Shown: positions 1 to 13,800 of the stretch, piece after piece
How the letters are laid out: every line of letters starts with the position of its first letter
Position numbering within the stretch: position 1 is the first letter of the stretch
From: Pithys albifrons albifrons
Lineage: Eukaryota; Chordata; Aves; Passeriformes; Thamnophilidae
Direction of reading: 5' to 3'
Length of the DNA: 64,000 nucleotides
Assembly: GCF_047495875.1 (NCBI RefSeq)
Contig: NC_092459.1
Coordinates: 92,737,560-92,801,559, forward strand
Program-made: the position numbers and the translations under genes
The notes under the pieces: model-generated
The model's input: only the letters and a program-made list of their open reading frames with translations
The model's database searches: none
What the model was told of the DNA's origin: nothing

Positions 1-2558
<2,558 letters not shown>

Positions 2559-2670
2559 AAGGTCCCAAGCTCCTGCATTTTAGAAAAAGTTGAGCCTTGA
2601 ATGTATTTCAAAGACAAATGAGTCAGACATACACACTTTTTTTTCCCTGAGTTGATGTTTGCTGTTCTCT
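2559..2670 (+). other. Possible 3'UTR remnant of the SMAD1 retrocopy
   Basis: These bases lie between the retrocopy stop codon and the A-rich tract. If the A-rich tract descends from a poly(A) tail, this is a short 3'UTR piece of the parent mRNA. I see no canonical AATAAA signal in it, which leaves internal priming or an unrelated A-rich repeat as alternatives. Confidence 0.3.
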
Positions 2671-2803
2671 TAAAAAGTAAAAAAACCCAAAAAACACAAA
2701 AACCAAAACCCAAAAACAAAAACAAAACCCCAACAACAACAAGAAAAAAACAAACTCCCTCTCAAACAAAGAAACAAAAACAACAACAAAAAAACCCCCA
2801 ACA
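2671..2803 (+). repeat. A-rich simple-sequence tract, possible decayed poly(A) tail
   Basis: About 130 bases are almost entirely A with scattered C (AAAAAC, AAC and CAAA patterns, plus one CTCCCTCTC interruption). It begins about 115 bases after the SMAD1-like stop codon and lies on the same strand, the position expected for the tail of a retroposed mRNA. The regular C interruptions are also typical of an independently expanded A-rich microsatellite. No clear flanking target-site duplication was found. Confidence 0.6.
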
Positions 2804-3214
2804 TAAGGGCTTAATCTCAATCACCCAGTACTATCTGTGAAATTGTGTCCTGACCATACTGCTGTGAGAATGTCAGGCATGTTTTTTGTGAAGTGTATGT
2901 ATGGTGTACTTGAAAGTTTAGAAATTAATTAGATTTAGACCATAAAGGAATTAGGAATATTTGCAAGGTGGGAGTGGAAAATGACAATTGAAATGTAGAA
3001 TAAACATAGCGTGTTACTTTAAATTGAGGTCTGAATTTTGCTGTGCATTTTGTTTTTATAGTGGCTTCATCTTGGTAATTCTGACTATTTTTGCCTCTTC
3101 CTTTTCCCCAAAAACTATTGCAAAGCCTCAAAAACTTCTTTGCCCCCTATATTACCCTAAAGAGACATCAATTTATACTAGAAGATATCACTACTTGGCA
3201 ATTAAGTATATTAA
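2804..3214. other. AT-rich spacer, no gene seen; may hold decayed upstream env
   Basis: The sequence is AT-rich and has no frame that I can match to a family. Because the retroviral env relic starts just downstream, the 3' half (from about 3090) may be a more decayed upstream part of it, but the frame is broken and I do not claim it. Confidence 0.3.
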
Positions 3215-3697
3215 GTAATTCAACACGACATGCTTTTGAAAGAGTTAAACACTCAGGTCCAGCAAACTACTCGAATGACTTTACAAAATAAGTTAGCCTT
3301 GGATATGCTATTGCTAGAAGAGCAAAGAATGTGTGGAATGTTAAATCTGCCAGAAACTGAATGTTGTATAACAATACATAATGCCTCAACCTCCACTGAA
3401 GAGGCATGAACTAGAATGAAAGAAATAAGTGAATGCACTCAAAACTTCTTTCACGCAATGCAGCCGCAGGAACTCTTTGATGGTTCATGGATTTACTCCA
3501 GCCTGCAGTCCCTAGGACTCAAGGGTTGGGGAAAATGGTTGGCACAAACTGGGGTAATGACTACTGTTGGATTATTGTTTTTAATGATTGACATTGGCCC
3601 AGTTAAATGTTTGCTAAAACACTTGTTCACCGCACTTTTCCCCTCTGTACGCTATGTTCACATCACCACCAGCTTCTGGGTACCATCTAAAGAATGA
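3215..3697 (+). pseudogene. Endogenous retrovirus env relic, transmembrane subunit, disabled
   Basis: The frame from about 3230 reads as the ectodomain of a gamma-type retroviral env transmembrane subunit: a heptad-like helix, the LQNKLALDMLL segment typical of the immunosuppressive-domain region, and a Cys followed nine residues later by Cys-Cys (3338-3379). Most gamma-type envs have a spacing of six there. An in-frame TGA at 3407-3409 interrupts it. It resumes at 3416 with a Trp-rich membrane-proximal part and a hydrophobic membrane-spanning stretch (about 3551-3595), followed by a short tail ending at 3697. Upstream the frame is lost and I see no surface subunit, pol, gag or paired LTR, so only a fragment remains. 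It cannot yield a functional glycoprotein as it stands. Confidence 0.8.
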
Positions 3698-3732
3698 CAT
3701 TGCCCTCTGCCTCCAAGCAGATTGTGACAATG

Positions 3733-3882
3733 GTCAGACCACCAAGCCTGACAGAATTCAAGAAGCATTTGGATGATGCTCTCCAACACATGGTGTGAGT
3801 CCTGGGGATGGCCCTGTGCAGGGCCAGGAGCTGGACTCGATGATCCTTGTGTGCCCCTTCCAACTCGGCATTTTGTGATTTA
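3733..3882 (+). mobile_element. CR1-like retroposon 3' end
   Basis: The stretch has the wording of avian CR1 3' ends: a segment 'aagaagcatttggatgatgc', then 'gccaggagctggactcgatg' and 'cttccaactcggcattttgt', which parallels the usual 'gatgatcct...cttccaactc...ctgtgatt' tail. It is a truncated, mutated copy without the multiple ATTCTATG octamers seen in the younger copies of this window. It abuts the env relic on the 3' side; an LTR with a CR1-like insert is a less likely alternative. Confidence 0.7.
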
Positions 3883-4122
3883 GGGTTTATCTGAGTATTT
3901 CCCCTTGGATAAGACTAAAATATTTGGTTTCACCTCGGTCATATAGAGGGCAGAAATTAATATTTTGATGACACATTTCACACAGAAAAAATGTGGAAAT
4001 ATTAATACATCCCTGTGAAATGTTTCCTCTAATCCTCCCAGCCATGTGGATAAATGGATCATTTAACAATTTTGATTGCACCTCACTGTCACAATAGAAA
4101 TATAAATGTTAAAATAGTCACG
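3883..4122. other. AT-rich noncoding, nothing recognised
   Basis: Short low-GC spacer between the CR1-like tail and the poly-C tract. No frame or repeat recognised. Confidence 0.4.
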
Positions 4123-4153
4123 CCCCCCCCCCCCCCACCTCCCCACCCCCAAA
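4123..4153. repeat. Poly-C / C-rich tract (G-quadruplex candidate on minus strand)
   Basis: A run of 14 C is followed by CCTCCCCACCCCC-type blocks, giving at least three further C runs of two to five bases. The minus strand therefore offers several close G runs and could fold as a G-quadruplex; the plus strand could form an i-motif. Just downstream, 4161-4176 is a perfect 16-bp palindrome (tcttttttaaaaaaga). Length is probably variable between individuals, and assembly errors are common at such runs. Confidence 0.85.
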
Positions 4154-5845
4154 ATTAAGTTCTTTTTTAAAAAAGAAAAACTACTATATAGGGCACTTGA
4201 TGTCTTTGACCTACAAATTTCTCTGATGAACTAAATGAATCTTAGCCATCTGTTTTCAGTTATCTGGCACAAGTATGTATTTCTTGTATCTTAATCTTTG
4301 ATTAAACTGAGAAGGGAAATGAATAATTTAATTGAATTTCATTTCTGTTTGCAAGATTTATTCCCAGGATTAGAAGCTGTTTACTCTCCCAGGTCACAAG
4401 AGCAGATGAACCCTGTGTCCTTAAGTCTACTCCTCAGTAGATGTTTCCCTGCATCATGAAGGATGTATATAATCTGATGCCACTGATGGCATTACATCAG
4501 AAGAAGGATCAGGGCTGAAAAAGCTTAGAGAGCAAAATGTACTCAGAGCTGCATGGGATACTCAAAGATAACTTGCTTGCTTGTACTTCAGTCTGGCTCT
4601 AACCAAGCATGATTAGTTCTGCTTTTCAAGCTCACTACATTTTTTTGCTAAGTTTAAGAAGAGAATTTCCACTTTTTTCCCTTGTAACCGTTCTAAAGCT
4701 GCAGGAAGAGTGCGGAGTTGTCTTGAATAACCAAGTACTCATAAGAAATTTTGGGCATGCCAAAATCCATCTCCTAAAGGAAATTATTTGAGATTTCTCT
4801 AGAGATAACACTGAAAATTTGAAGTGTGGTTGGATTTACTCACTGTTGCTGCAAGATAATTAATAATGGCCTACAGTCCATGGATAAACCTTTGGGCAAT
4901 ACAGCTCTTCCTCATAGCACACAGTGGAAGAATTTATCTGGAATTACTCCAGATCACTCAAAGACATGTCATTGCCTCAGCTTCTAGGGGAAGAACAGCA
5001 TAAAGTTGTTTTAATCTTTCCAGGTAACATAGTTATGCAACTTCAGGTTTTATGAACCTTCATTCCTTCCAAATAAAAGTATAATTTAATTAAACATAGA
5101 AGAAGGCTGATAACATTAGTCAAAGGTACATGAAAATTACTCATTAGTCTCTGTTTCTTCAGCAATAACTTAGATGAACAGATGAAGAATGCCACCTACA
5201 GTTAAGGTCAGGAATCTTGGTCTCTCCCAGGGTACCTGTTTCAGGTTTCTACCCTGTGACCAAAACACAAAACAGTTGCTACGAGCAAGATAATTAATTG
5301 CTGAAGTTGGATGATATTGCCATAAATAAACTAAAAGATTTTAGAAAATGTTTGCCCTGTAAACATGGGCATTCATTCATTTCTTTCTTTAAGAGCATAC
5401 ACAACATCTTTCATGAGCATATATTATATTTTTAAAAACACAATAGACAGTGTGCTGGCATCCAGGCTGTCTACATGAAAATTTACAGCAAGGATGGTGA
5501 GAAGTTGAAATGGCAGAGGTGCTTTACAGCCTTTTCCACCATTATGCTACAACATAGAGACAAAGAGTTGAAAGGAATGTAATTTGAGCTAAATGCAGTA
5601 TGCCAGAAAGAGGTTTATTTTTTATCCTAGCTGAAGAATTACTAGACTATGCAAAATACCTTAATTAAAAGCATTCACTACTTTGTGATACCTTGCAATA
5701 ATGACAATAACTGAAGGCAAAGTTTTGAGTGTTGGAATAAGAAATGCTAGAGCCAAAAGAAATCTAAAATTAAGCATTTTATTAATCTCTCTAGCCTTTT
5801 ATGAAGTGTTCCCAGTAGGATAACAGCTCCACTGGCTCTTTCAAT

Positions 5846-6445
5846 TTAATTACCCCAGAACAGTGCATGTGATTCAGTTGTTGAGATACTGACTTCTTGC
5901 CCTTCTGATACTGTCCAGCTCTCAGCCCTCTGTGACTCTGCTTTGCTTTCCAGGCAGAATGATTCATATGTTGCTTCAAAAAGATGGGTCACACAAAGAC
6001 TATCCAAGACTGTGCTCTGGGCAAATGAACAGTGTCTGAGGTTTGGGTCTGTAGGATGTTTTCCAACTCCTGACAGCAAAATACTTCTGAGCATAGTTTG
6101 CACAAACAGTTCCCTAAATTCTAAAGCTGGCCAAGCTATGAATTCTTTGGGCATTATTAAGGTGATTAAACTTGTGTTATGCACCAGCATCAAGCTGATG
6201 TAGTTTTTTACAAACAGAGGAGAATAATGAAATTGCAGTTTTATTCTCTGTTTTGGCTCTAACTTTGAGTTTAGTTTAACTGTTGGTAACCTAAAACCTT
6301 TCTGCATATTGCATAGAGAATTATACCTTTCCAGCAACCTTGGGCTGAAGCTCAAAATGCTGCCATGCCACAATGGACTCCTCCTTGACTCCGACCATCC
6401 CTGCCTAGGGTTGAACAACATGCTGAAGTCCAGGGTCCTAATCAC
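5846..6445 (-). other. Unexplained 199-codon open frame, probably chance
   Basis: The minus strand is open from an ATG at 6445 to a stop at 5846. The product shows no signal peptide, no repeated motif and no domain I recognise, and it is rich in Leu, Ser and Phe as expected from random AT-rich DNA. There is no CpG island or splice context to support expression. It is listed only because it is one of the longest frames outside repeats; I would treat it as noncoding unless homologues exist. Confidence 0.12.
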
Positions 6446-9400
6446 AACTCAGACATCAACTCCTGGCCTTGACTGTAGTGACCTGATTTACCTCTCTCTC
6501 TACAACAGAGATAAAGACTGCTTTGAAAATACCATAAAGTTTCAGGTTTATAAAAGGATATAAGTAAGAACCAGGAAGTGCAGTGTAATGATTTAATAGA
6601 CTTCCCAAAGCCCATAAAAATATTTGCAAGTAAATCAGTTCCAAATAATAAAAACAAGATACAATGCAAAAAGAATAACAAAAATGTAGTAGTGGTGGTT
6701 TTGGGTCATTGATACTTCTTTTTTGTGAGAAGGTCTTCACTGACTGGATGTTGAACAGCACTTCACCAATGGTTGCATTGCCATGAGTCAGGTAGCTGGC
6801 ACAGAGATCTGGCTTCCTGTTCTGCTTTGAGAGGATGGCTTTTTGTAATCTGTGGGTTGCTAAACCAAATCTTTTCTTTTGTGAGTCTTTACAAGATAAC
6901 TCATCAGAGACTACAAGGCTATTCCATGATATGCAGTGCTCTCAGAGTTCTCAAGAGTATTGTGAAAGTTGTGACATTTTTGTTTCTAGTTTAAGACCAT
7001 TTTCTCGAACCCTGGCATTAAGTCTCTTTAAAGCTGAAAACAAGACTCAACAGTTTCAAGATCAAGGGTAAACAGGGCCCAGGATGTAATTTATATTTTG
7101 ACAAAATGCTCCTGAGCAGAGCCTGGACAAACCACAAATTTATAATGCTGATTTGACTATTGATTCCATAGAGACACTGGGAAAATCTTGCATTTGCAAT
7201 TGCTTCCTTCAGAGTAGAAGGGAAGAGGGTGCTTTGAGTTAGGAGGTTGCCAGAATACAAACAGCCAAGGAAATAAGTTTATGTTGGAGGATGTGGTCAT
7301 CTCTTGCTGGCTGGTATTAGGTAGCAGGTGTGTGTACTTGTTGCCTGACAAACTGGGGTTGGATGGACAGCTCTGTCTGTCAGCTCTGTCTGTTCTTCCA
7401 TTACTTCGTTTTCCTCACAGTATTATACACTGGCTACATACAAGGTCAAGCCCCTTGTGTTTATAATTTCATTTGTTTTGTTAGCAGCTGTGTCACAGGC
7501 TTGAACTCTAAGAATTATTTCATGGCCAGTCAAGATATTCCTCTAAATTTGACTTCTGTTTCCTTTAGTGCAAGATTCAAGCGGCTAAAAGGTAACATCA
7601 GCTGAGGACTTGGTAGTTCCTCTGCAAAACTGCAGCTGCTGGTTTGTCTGCGACTGGGCCCTTCCAAGGCAAGGTCATTTCCTTCCTCAAAAGGCCAACC
7701 ACACCAATGCCTGCGTGCACCGGACGGGTTTTGAGAAGAAGCTGTGTGCTGTGGTGGGCAGAGCTCTGTGATGTGGCTGGGTTAGGCTCTGCTCAGAAGC
7801 TCGAGGTGCCAAGTGTTTCCAACCACGCTGTCAGCATGGCCATATCTGCATTATCTTGATAAGGACAGAGTAATTTTTCAGTGGGTGATTGCATCATTTC
7901 TCCTTTTCCTACTTCTTTTAACAGCTCTTCTCTAGCTGCAAATTTATGTTTTGATTTGAGCAAGGCAAAAATTCTGGGGAGAGGTAACAGCATCTCAGGA
8001 ACTTTTTTTTGTCTCATTGCAAGCCACCAGCAAAACACCCACACTCTGAAAGTCAGTCTGAGAGTAGGCACTAAAGGGTGCTCTGTCATTCTCAAGAATG
8101 GGAGAGAGATAAAAACTGTAAAAAAGGGGGAAAAACAATGCTACCTTCTGGCAAAAATTGAGGTTGTCATCACAGAGGTGTGTTTCTGATTGAAGTGCTT
8201 TGGAGATGGTTAAAAAAGAGTATAAATTTATCTCTATCAACATAGGAAATGCAGGTTGACATTTCTTATACTGATTTTTACCCTGTGCTGGTTTTCATTT
8301 AGTCAGGGTTGTGCTCTAACAGGTATTAGAAGGTACCTTCAAGGGATACCTTTGAAAGTGAAATTATTTTTTCGTTTGGGAGGTTTTGATTTGTGTCTTT
8401 GGAGGTTTTTTAGAAGCAATGTTTGTTATTCCAAACTCTTCACACTGGTAAAAAAAAACGACATTCATCTTGGATGGTCATAACCTTCCTGTGAAAAACA
8501 GGGAGCTTATACAGAGAAAAATGAGAGCTAAATGTGGAAGTGATTAGTATAAGATCATGAGGAGCACTCATGTCTTCAGGAAACCATGTGGCCATTTGCA
8601 TTTACATCCTCCCTAATACTTTCATTGTTGAAGCCTAGAATCTGTCAACAGCATAAATCAATCCCCTGCACATATCACTAAGTTCAAGTTTATTATACCA
8701 TCAAGGTGGAGCTCAGCTATTCCTGCTGTCATGCTGCTTTAAATAAGCAAATAGATGAAGCTAATTTAAATATCATCTGGCTTTGGAGAGGACTGTGCTC
8801 TCTGCTTATATTGCAAAGAATTTGTGTTGGATTGGATTGGAAATAACATATCTGAGTGGGGAATTTTTTTAAGTAAGGCCGAACTGAAGGGGAGTGAAAA
8901 TTCATACTGAGTTTTTATATAATGCATCAAAGCTTTGGCATGGTTATTGGCTTTATGAGTGTGCAACTCTATCTCCTAATGTGAATTGGTTTCACACACG
9001 TGACAGAGCAGGGAGTATTGTGCTGCAGAGCTAGGCATTATCTTTTGGGCCCTGATGCAATGGGACCAAACTGGTATGACAGTCATATCCTAACTGTCAG
9101 ATTTGCTTATTCTTTCCCTATAGGAGAGAATGGGCCAGGCATTTATCTAATGGTGAGACTATTTAAAAAGAATTACACGATTCAAGTAGGGATAAAACTA
9201 ATGACATTTTATGAAGACAGTTTTAGTACAGTACATACTTCCCTCTATGACTGCTAGAAACTTGTATAATTATTCCCTACATTTCATAAGAGTTCTGAAA
9301 TGTCAGATGGATGTGGATGTTTCACCCAGAAGTTGCTGTACTTCTGAACTCAGGAATAGTTTTCATTTTTTTCCATATTTTGCAGACCAGTTTCTCAAAA

Positions 9401-10717
9401 TTCCTGCTAGGCAGATAGAAAATTTTCTATTTCTTTTTAGAGAAACCATGAAACAATAGAACTATGAAAAAGCTAAATTTCTATTTTACCAATTAAACAT
9501 TAATTTACATGGCATACCTGTTTTTAAATGATCCAAATAAAACTCTGTGATGACAGCTAAGTGTAGTTCTCTGGAGGTTTTTTAATAGTAAATATTAGAA
9601 AAAGCTTTAATTGCCTTAATTTCATTGTTCTTGGGCTATGATGAAAAATTCTGCCACTCAGATGCTCATGGTAGGGTGTGATGGTAGATCCTAGATGGTA
9701 AACAGTAAACTATTTACCTTGAAGGGCAGTGATTCCAAAGCCCCATATCCAGGACATTCAGCACGAAGATCTCAATCCCTCCCCACTCTCTGATTTGTAT
9801 CTTAAAAATGTCTACAAACAGAAAAAACCCCATTCATCAGAGTCTAACAGTGGCTAACCACAGATTGGGTGACAAGAGGAAAAAGCATTTCTCTCTTAAA
9901 TAAGATGTAGAAGTTCAATGTCCTGTTCTTAAAGAGCTGGTGGGAGAGAGATTTTAGCTGAGATCTCCCAAAACTGAGCTAATTGCTGTAGTCACTCAAG
10001 AGCTTGTGGCTGGAGACTGAGGAACGGGAAGAACACTGCTTCTCTTTCTGTGTTCACTGACTATTCGCAGAACATGTGCAGCAGGGAAAAGTCCTAGTTG
10101 CCCTGGTGTGAAATCTGCAAAGTATTTGGATGTGCAACAGGGCTTCAACAAGTTAAGGACTCAGGTCTTGGGTACTTATGTTGGACACTGCAGCCAGAAA
10201 CTGATGCTGAGTGAATATGGATATTTGTAGAGTTCAGGAACTGGGAGAATCAGCAAGGTAGCACTTTGGCACCAGAACTCAAAGTCATGTATCTGAGTGC
10301 TTTTAACAGACATGGCCCATAGCAACAAATGCAGCTATTCTGTGGCAATTACACATTCCTCATGATCAACAACACCAGGTGTGCTGTGCTCAGTGTCCAG
10401 GGCCCGATCATTTCCCAAACTCTGTAACAAAAAACCTCACCACGAGCACTAATTAAAAGAAATGACAGCCTGGAAGGTAGCTGAGTAGACGCATGCACAA
10501 CCGTGCAAGCTTCATTTTTGCTTTCATTGTACATCTTTAGCCCTGGCCCCTGTCAGTAGTATCAGAAAGTTACAGCTTTCGGCATGTGTGGATCTGCTGC
10601 TGCAGACCTTTGTGTTCATCAGAGCTTTCCATCAGGAGTGGCATTAAATAGCGCTTTGGCAGCTCCACAGAGCACGCCAGTGCTAAGCGAGCAGTCAGAG
10701 GCACCAGCAGCTGTGCA

Positions 10718-10736
10718 CCATGGGACTATCCCATGG
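10718..10736. other. Perfect 8-bp-arm inverted repeat
   Basis: The sequence ccatggga-cta-tcccatgg is a perfect dyad with 8-bp arms and a 3-bp centre. Such dyads can be binding sites for dimeric factors, but one this size can also arise by chance in 64 kb. Confidence 0.5.
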
Positions 10737-12546
10737 CTTGTGTGAGGAGAAACTTTCTTGACAGGCAGGGTTTTAAGTGAGCACACACTAAGCTGTCTGA
10801 CTGCCAGCCTTGAGCTGCTGGTGTTCGGTGTGGGATATGGAATGGGCTCCAGCTGCACCTACACATGGACACAGAGGAGCAATGGTCCATCGGTGACTGC
10901 CTGACTATGTTATTAATCACTTGCTAATGGGGTGTGTTTTCCTAAATTAGTACCACAAAATAAAGATGAGACAATGACTGATTGAAAAAGGATTTTCTTT
11001 GTCCCTAATGAGCCACTTGGAAGAAAATCTTCTGTATAATTTATCAGTTGGCTAATGACTGAATATACCTTTGATAATGCTGATGAAATGGTGCTAAATT
11101 CACCCCTGGCAGAATCTATGGAATTGCACAAGGGAGCAATTTGGTCCACTCAAACTATTTTAAACATTTTAACTGTTTCAGTATCAAAGGGGCAGTGAGT
11201 AGGTAGCAGGAACAGAGGAAATCTGAAGGGCCCTTCATACTGCTTAAAATTAGTGGTTTTTTTGTTTTGCTCCTTCCTGATGTTAGATCTACAAACAATA
11301 CCAGAAAAACTAAAGAAAAAACACTCATTTAGAAAAGAAAGTATGCAGCCCTTTATTCAACATAAACTGTAGTCAGAGAAAATAAAAAACAAATCTAAAA
11401 AAAATTGCACATGATGTTGAAGCATAGATCTTCCCTGGTGAATTATCTTCTAAAAATAATTATTTGTTGTCATTTCCCTTTCAATCACAAGAAAAGTAGC
11501 TTGTCATCTTCAGAAACTATTCATTAAAAGGAAATATTTTGTTGATTCTAATACTGCCAGAAATAATAATAACCTTTAGTGATATAATACAAGAAAATTA
11601 ACTAAGAAGCAAAATCTCTTCTTGATGCTTATTCCCTCGAGATCTGGGTCCAAATTTTGTGGGGTTCTGTGGGCCTTTTTTTTGGTTTGGTTTGAAGGTG
11701 GGGTACTTGTTTCCTTGGAGGATGAAGAAAAAGACATATTTAAAGAAAACAAAGGACTCTAAGATAAAAGACTTGAGTCAATACTCCTGCTGCCTTTTAT
11801 CAATGTAGGAAATAAAGCCAGGTGGGATTTGGGAGAAAGGTGTGGATATGACTGCACAAGAAAAGTGTCAATGGCAACAAGGGTTCTTTTACCCTAACTG
11901 GGAACAGTGAGAAGTCCTAAGGATTAGGTTTTGCTGCAATAGGTATTGAATACACAGTAATTTTAAATTTAAAATTAATTTCCTGGTAGTTTATTCTTAA
12001 TAAATACAAAAGTCAGAGCATAGGGAAAAGAAAGAGAAATAGGCCAAACTTCATTTTCTGAGTAATTAGGGTGTTTCCATCCCTACTCTGTCATGCCACT
12101 TGTGTCTTGAAATGCTGCCGTATATCAACTACAAATTCTGGAAGTCATCTCAGTGCTATGGAAGATGATGGATGTTGCTGCTGCAAACTCGCATAACCAT
12201 AGTATGTCTGCCATAATTACCAGCGTGTGGTAAACATAAAGTCCAAATTTAATACTCTACCAATATAGCGCCTTTTCTGAGTTCGGAGCATGCGGAGCAA
12301 AACCATTGTCACGTTGCAGAGTTTTGCAGGCACTTTGGAACTGGCATTTATGGGATCAGGAGTGACGCTTAGCACATAAATCAGCGTGACACAGACAGCA
12401 GGTCTGGCTCGCAGCACACTTGTTTTACGAAAGCTCCAAATCCTCCAAGTTTACAAGGACAGTAAATTCCTGAAACGTACTAGTTACTAAGCTGAGGAAT
12501 TAGACATTTACAACTTCTGTTTCCCCATGGATATTCCCTGGGAACA

Positions 12547-12853
12547 TAAATCCGGGCGTGCGCCACGGCTGCTCTCCCCGCGGGGACCTTTCCTCGCCTC
12601 CCTCTGCAAGCGCAGAGCAGCAGTAACGGCGCTCGCACCTGGTGTTGCTTCAAACGCCACAGGCGGGGGTTAATCGGAGACACCTCCTTGCCTCCCGCTT
12701 CCTCCTTCGTGCCTGTTTCGGTGAGGAGTCCCGGGTTTCGGCTTCCCGGCTGGATCAGCGGAGCCGGTCACTGCTCAGCCCGACCCAGCCCGACCCAGCC
12801 CGCGCGGCGCTGCCCCCTGGCGGCCGCGGCGCTCCCGCCGCTCCCGACCCGGG
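12547..12853. promoter_or_regulatory. Orphan CpG island
   Basis: Hand counting gives about 36 CpG dinucleotides in about 305 bases at roughly two-thirds G+C, so CpG is close to its expected frequency; the flanks are strongly CpG-depleted. It includes a repeated 'cccga' block (12776-12801) and the CTCF-type motif at 12807-12825. In birds, islands like this usually mark promoters or other unmethylated regulatory DNA. No recognisable first exon is attached, so the transcript, if any, is unknown. Confidence 0.7.
12807..12825 (-). promoter_or_regulatory. Predicted CTCF binding site
   Basis: On the minus strand the sequence is ggccgccagggggcagcgc. It follows the vertebrate CTCF core (CC, then AGGGGGC, then AG/GC-rich tail) at nearly every position. 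CTCF is the zinc-finger insulator and loop-anchor protein. The site lies in an unmethylated-type CpG context, and its orientation is leftward. This is a motif match by eye, not evidence of occupancy. Confidence 0.6.
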
Positions 12854-13058
12854 GGTATTGGAGTGGAATGGGACGCCTTTCACACACCCGCAAAGGGAAT
12901 CCTCGAGCCAGTGAGCTCAGCACGGCCTCTGCCCCGTGTTCACCCCATGGCCCGTGTCCTGCCCTGAGGTCAGTTTGGAGGAGTCACCTGTGTGTTTATC
13001 ACAGTCTCCATCCAATGAGCCCCTTGGTGCTGTGGACTGGGAGCTGCGGACCTTCACA

Positions 13059-13800
13059 GGCTGTGCTGGGTGTGGGCAGGGGGCAGAGTGGCTGGCACCT
13101 GTGCTGGGTGTGTGCAGGGAGCAGCTGGGGTGGCTGACACCTGTGCTGGGTGCGGACAGTGGGGCTGCAGGCAGAGCTGCTGTGGCTGACACTGGTGCTG
13201 CGTGTGGGCAGGGGGCAGAGTGACTGACACCTGTTCTGGGTGTGGGGATGGATCAGAGCTGGTGTGGCTGGCACCTGTGCTGAGTGTGGGCAGGGGCTAC
13301 ATGCAGAGCTGGGGTGGCTGGCACCTGTGCTGAGTGTGGGCAGGGGCTACATGCAGAGCTGGGGTGGCTGGCACCTGTGCTGAGTGTGGGCAGGGGCTAC
13401 AGGCAGAGCTGGGGTGGCTGACACATGTGCTGGGTGTGGGCAGGGGTGAGAGCTGGTGTGGCTGGCACCTGTGCTGGCTGTGGGCAGAGGGCAGCTGGTG
13501 TGGCTGGCACCCTGTGCTGGGTGTGGGCAGGGGCAGAGTTGGGGTGGCTGACACCTGTGCTGGGTGTGGGTAGGGACTGCAGGCAGAGCTGGGGGGGTTG
13601 ACACCTGTGCTGGGTGAGGGCAGGGGCTGCAGGCAGAGCTGGTGTGGCTGACACCTGTGCTGAGTGTGGGCAGGGGGCAGAGTGGCTGGCACCTGTACTG
13701 GGTGTGGGCAGGGGGCAGAGCTGGTGTGGCTGACACCTGTGCTGGGTGTGGGCAGGGGGGCTGCAGGCAGAGCTGGGGTGGCTGACACCTGTGCTGGGCA
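13059..13800. repeat. GC-rich minisatellite, ~16 units of about 40-50 bp
   Basis: The unit carries 'cacctgtgctgggtgtgggc' followed by 'agggg' and a variable 'ctgcaggcagagctggggtg' part, so units come in shorter and longer forms. I count about sixteen 'cacctgtgctg'-like cores. Units 13271-13320 and 13321-13370 are identical 50-mers, and 13371-13420 differs at one base. The motif contains the GGGCAGG core typical of hypervariable vertebrate minisatellites. The long overlapping frames through this region (for example minus strand 13297-13869, 13347-14009 and 13397-13921, with CQPPQL/TQHRCQP-like periodicity) are products of the repeat and not genes. Confidence 0.95.

Larger units (their letters stand above)
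4177..12546. other. 8.4-kb AT-rich noncoding stretch, no recognised gene
   Basis: I see no family resemblance in any open frame, no RNA gene and no young transposon here. The longest frame is the minus-strand ORF at 5846-6445 (listed separately). A short dyad lies at 10718-10736. A slightly GC-richer patch at about 10500-10900 holds no frame that I recognise. Confidence 0.5.

Noticed and set aside
13059..13800. CRISPR-like array
   Set aside because: No constant-repeat/unique-spacer alternation; units are contiguous tandem copies in vertebrate DNA.
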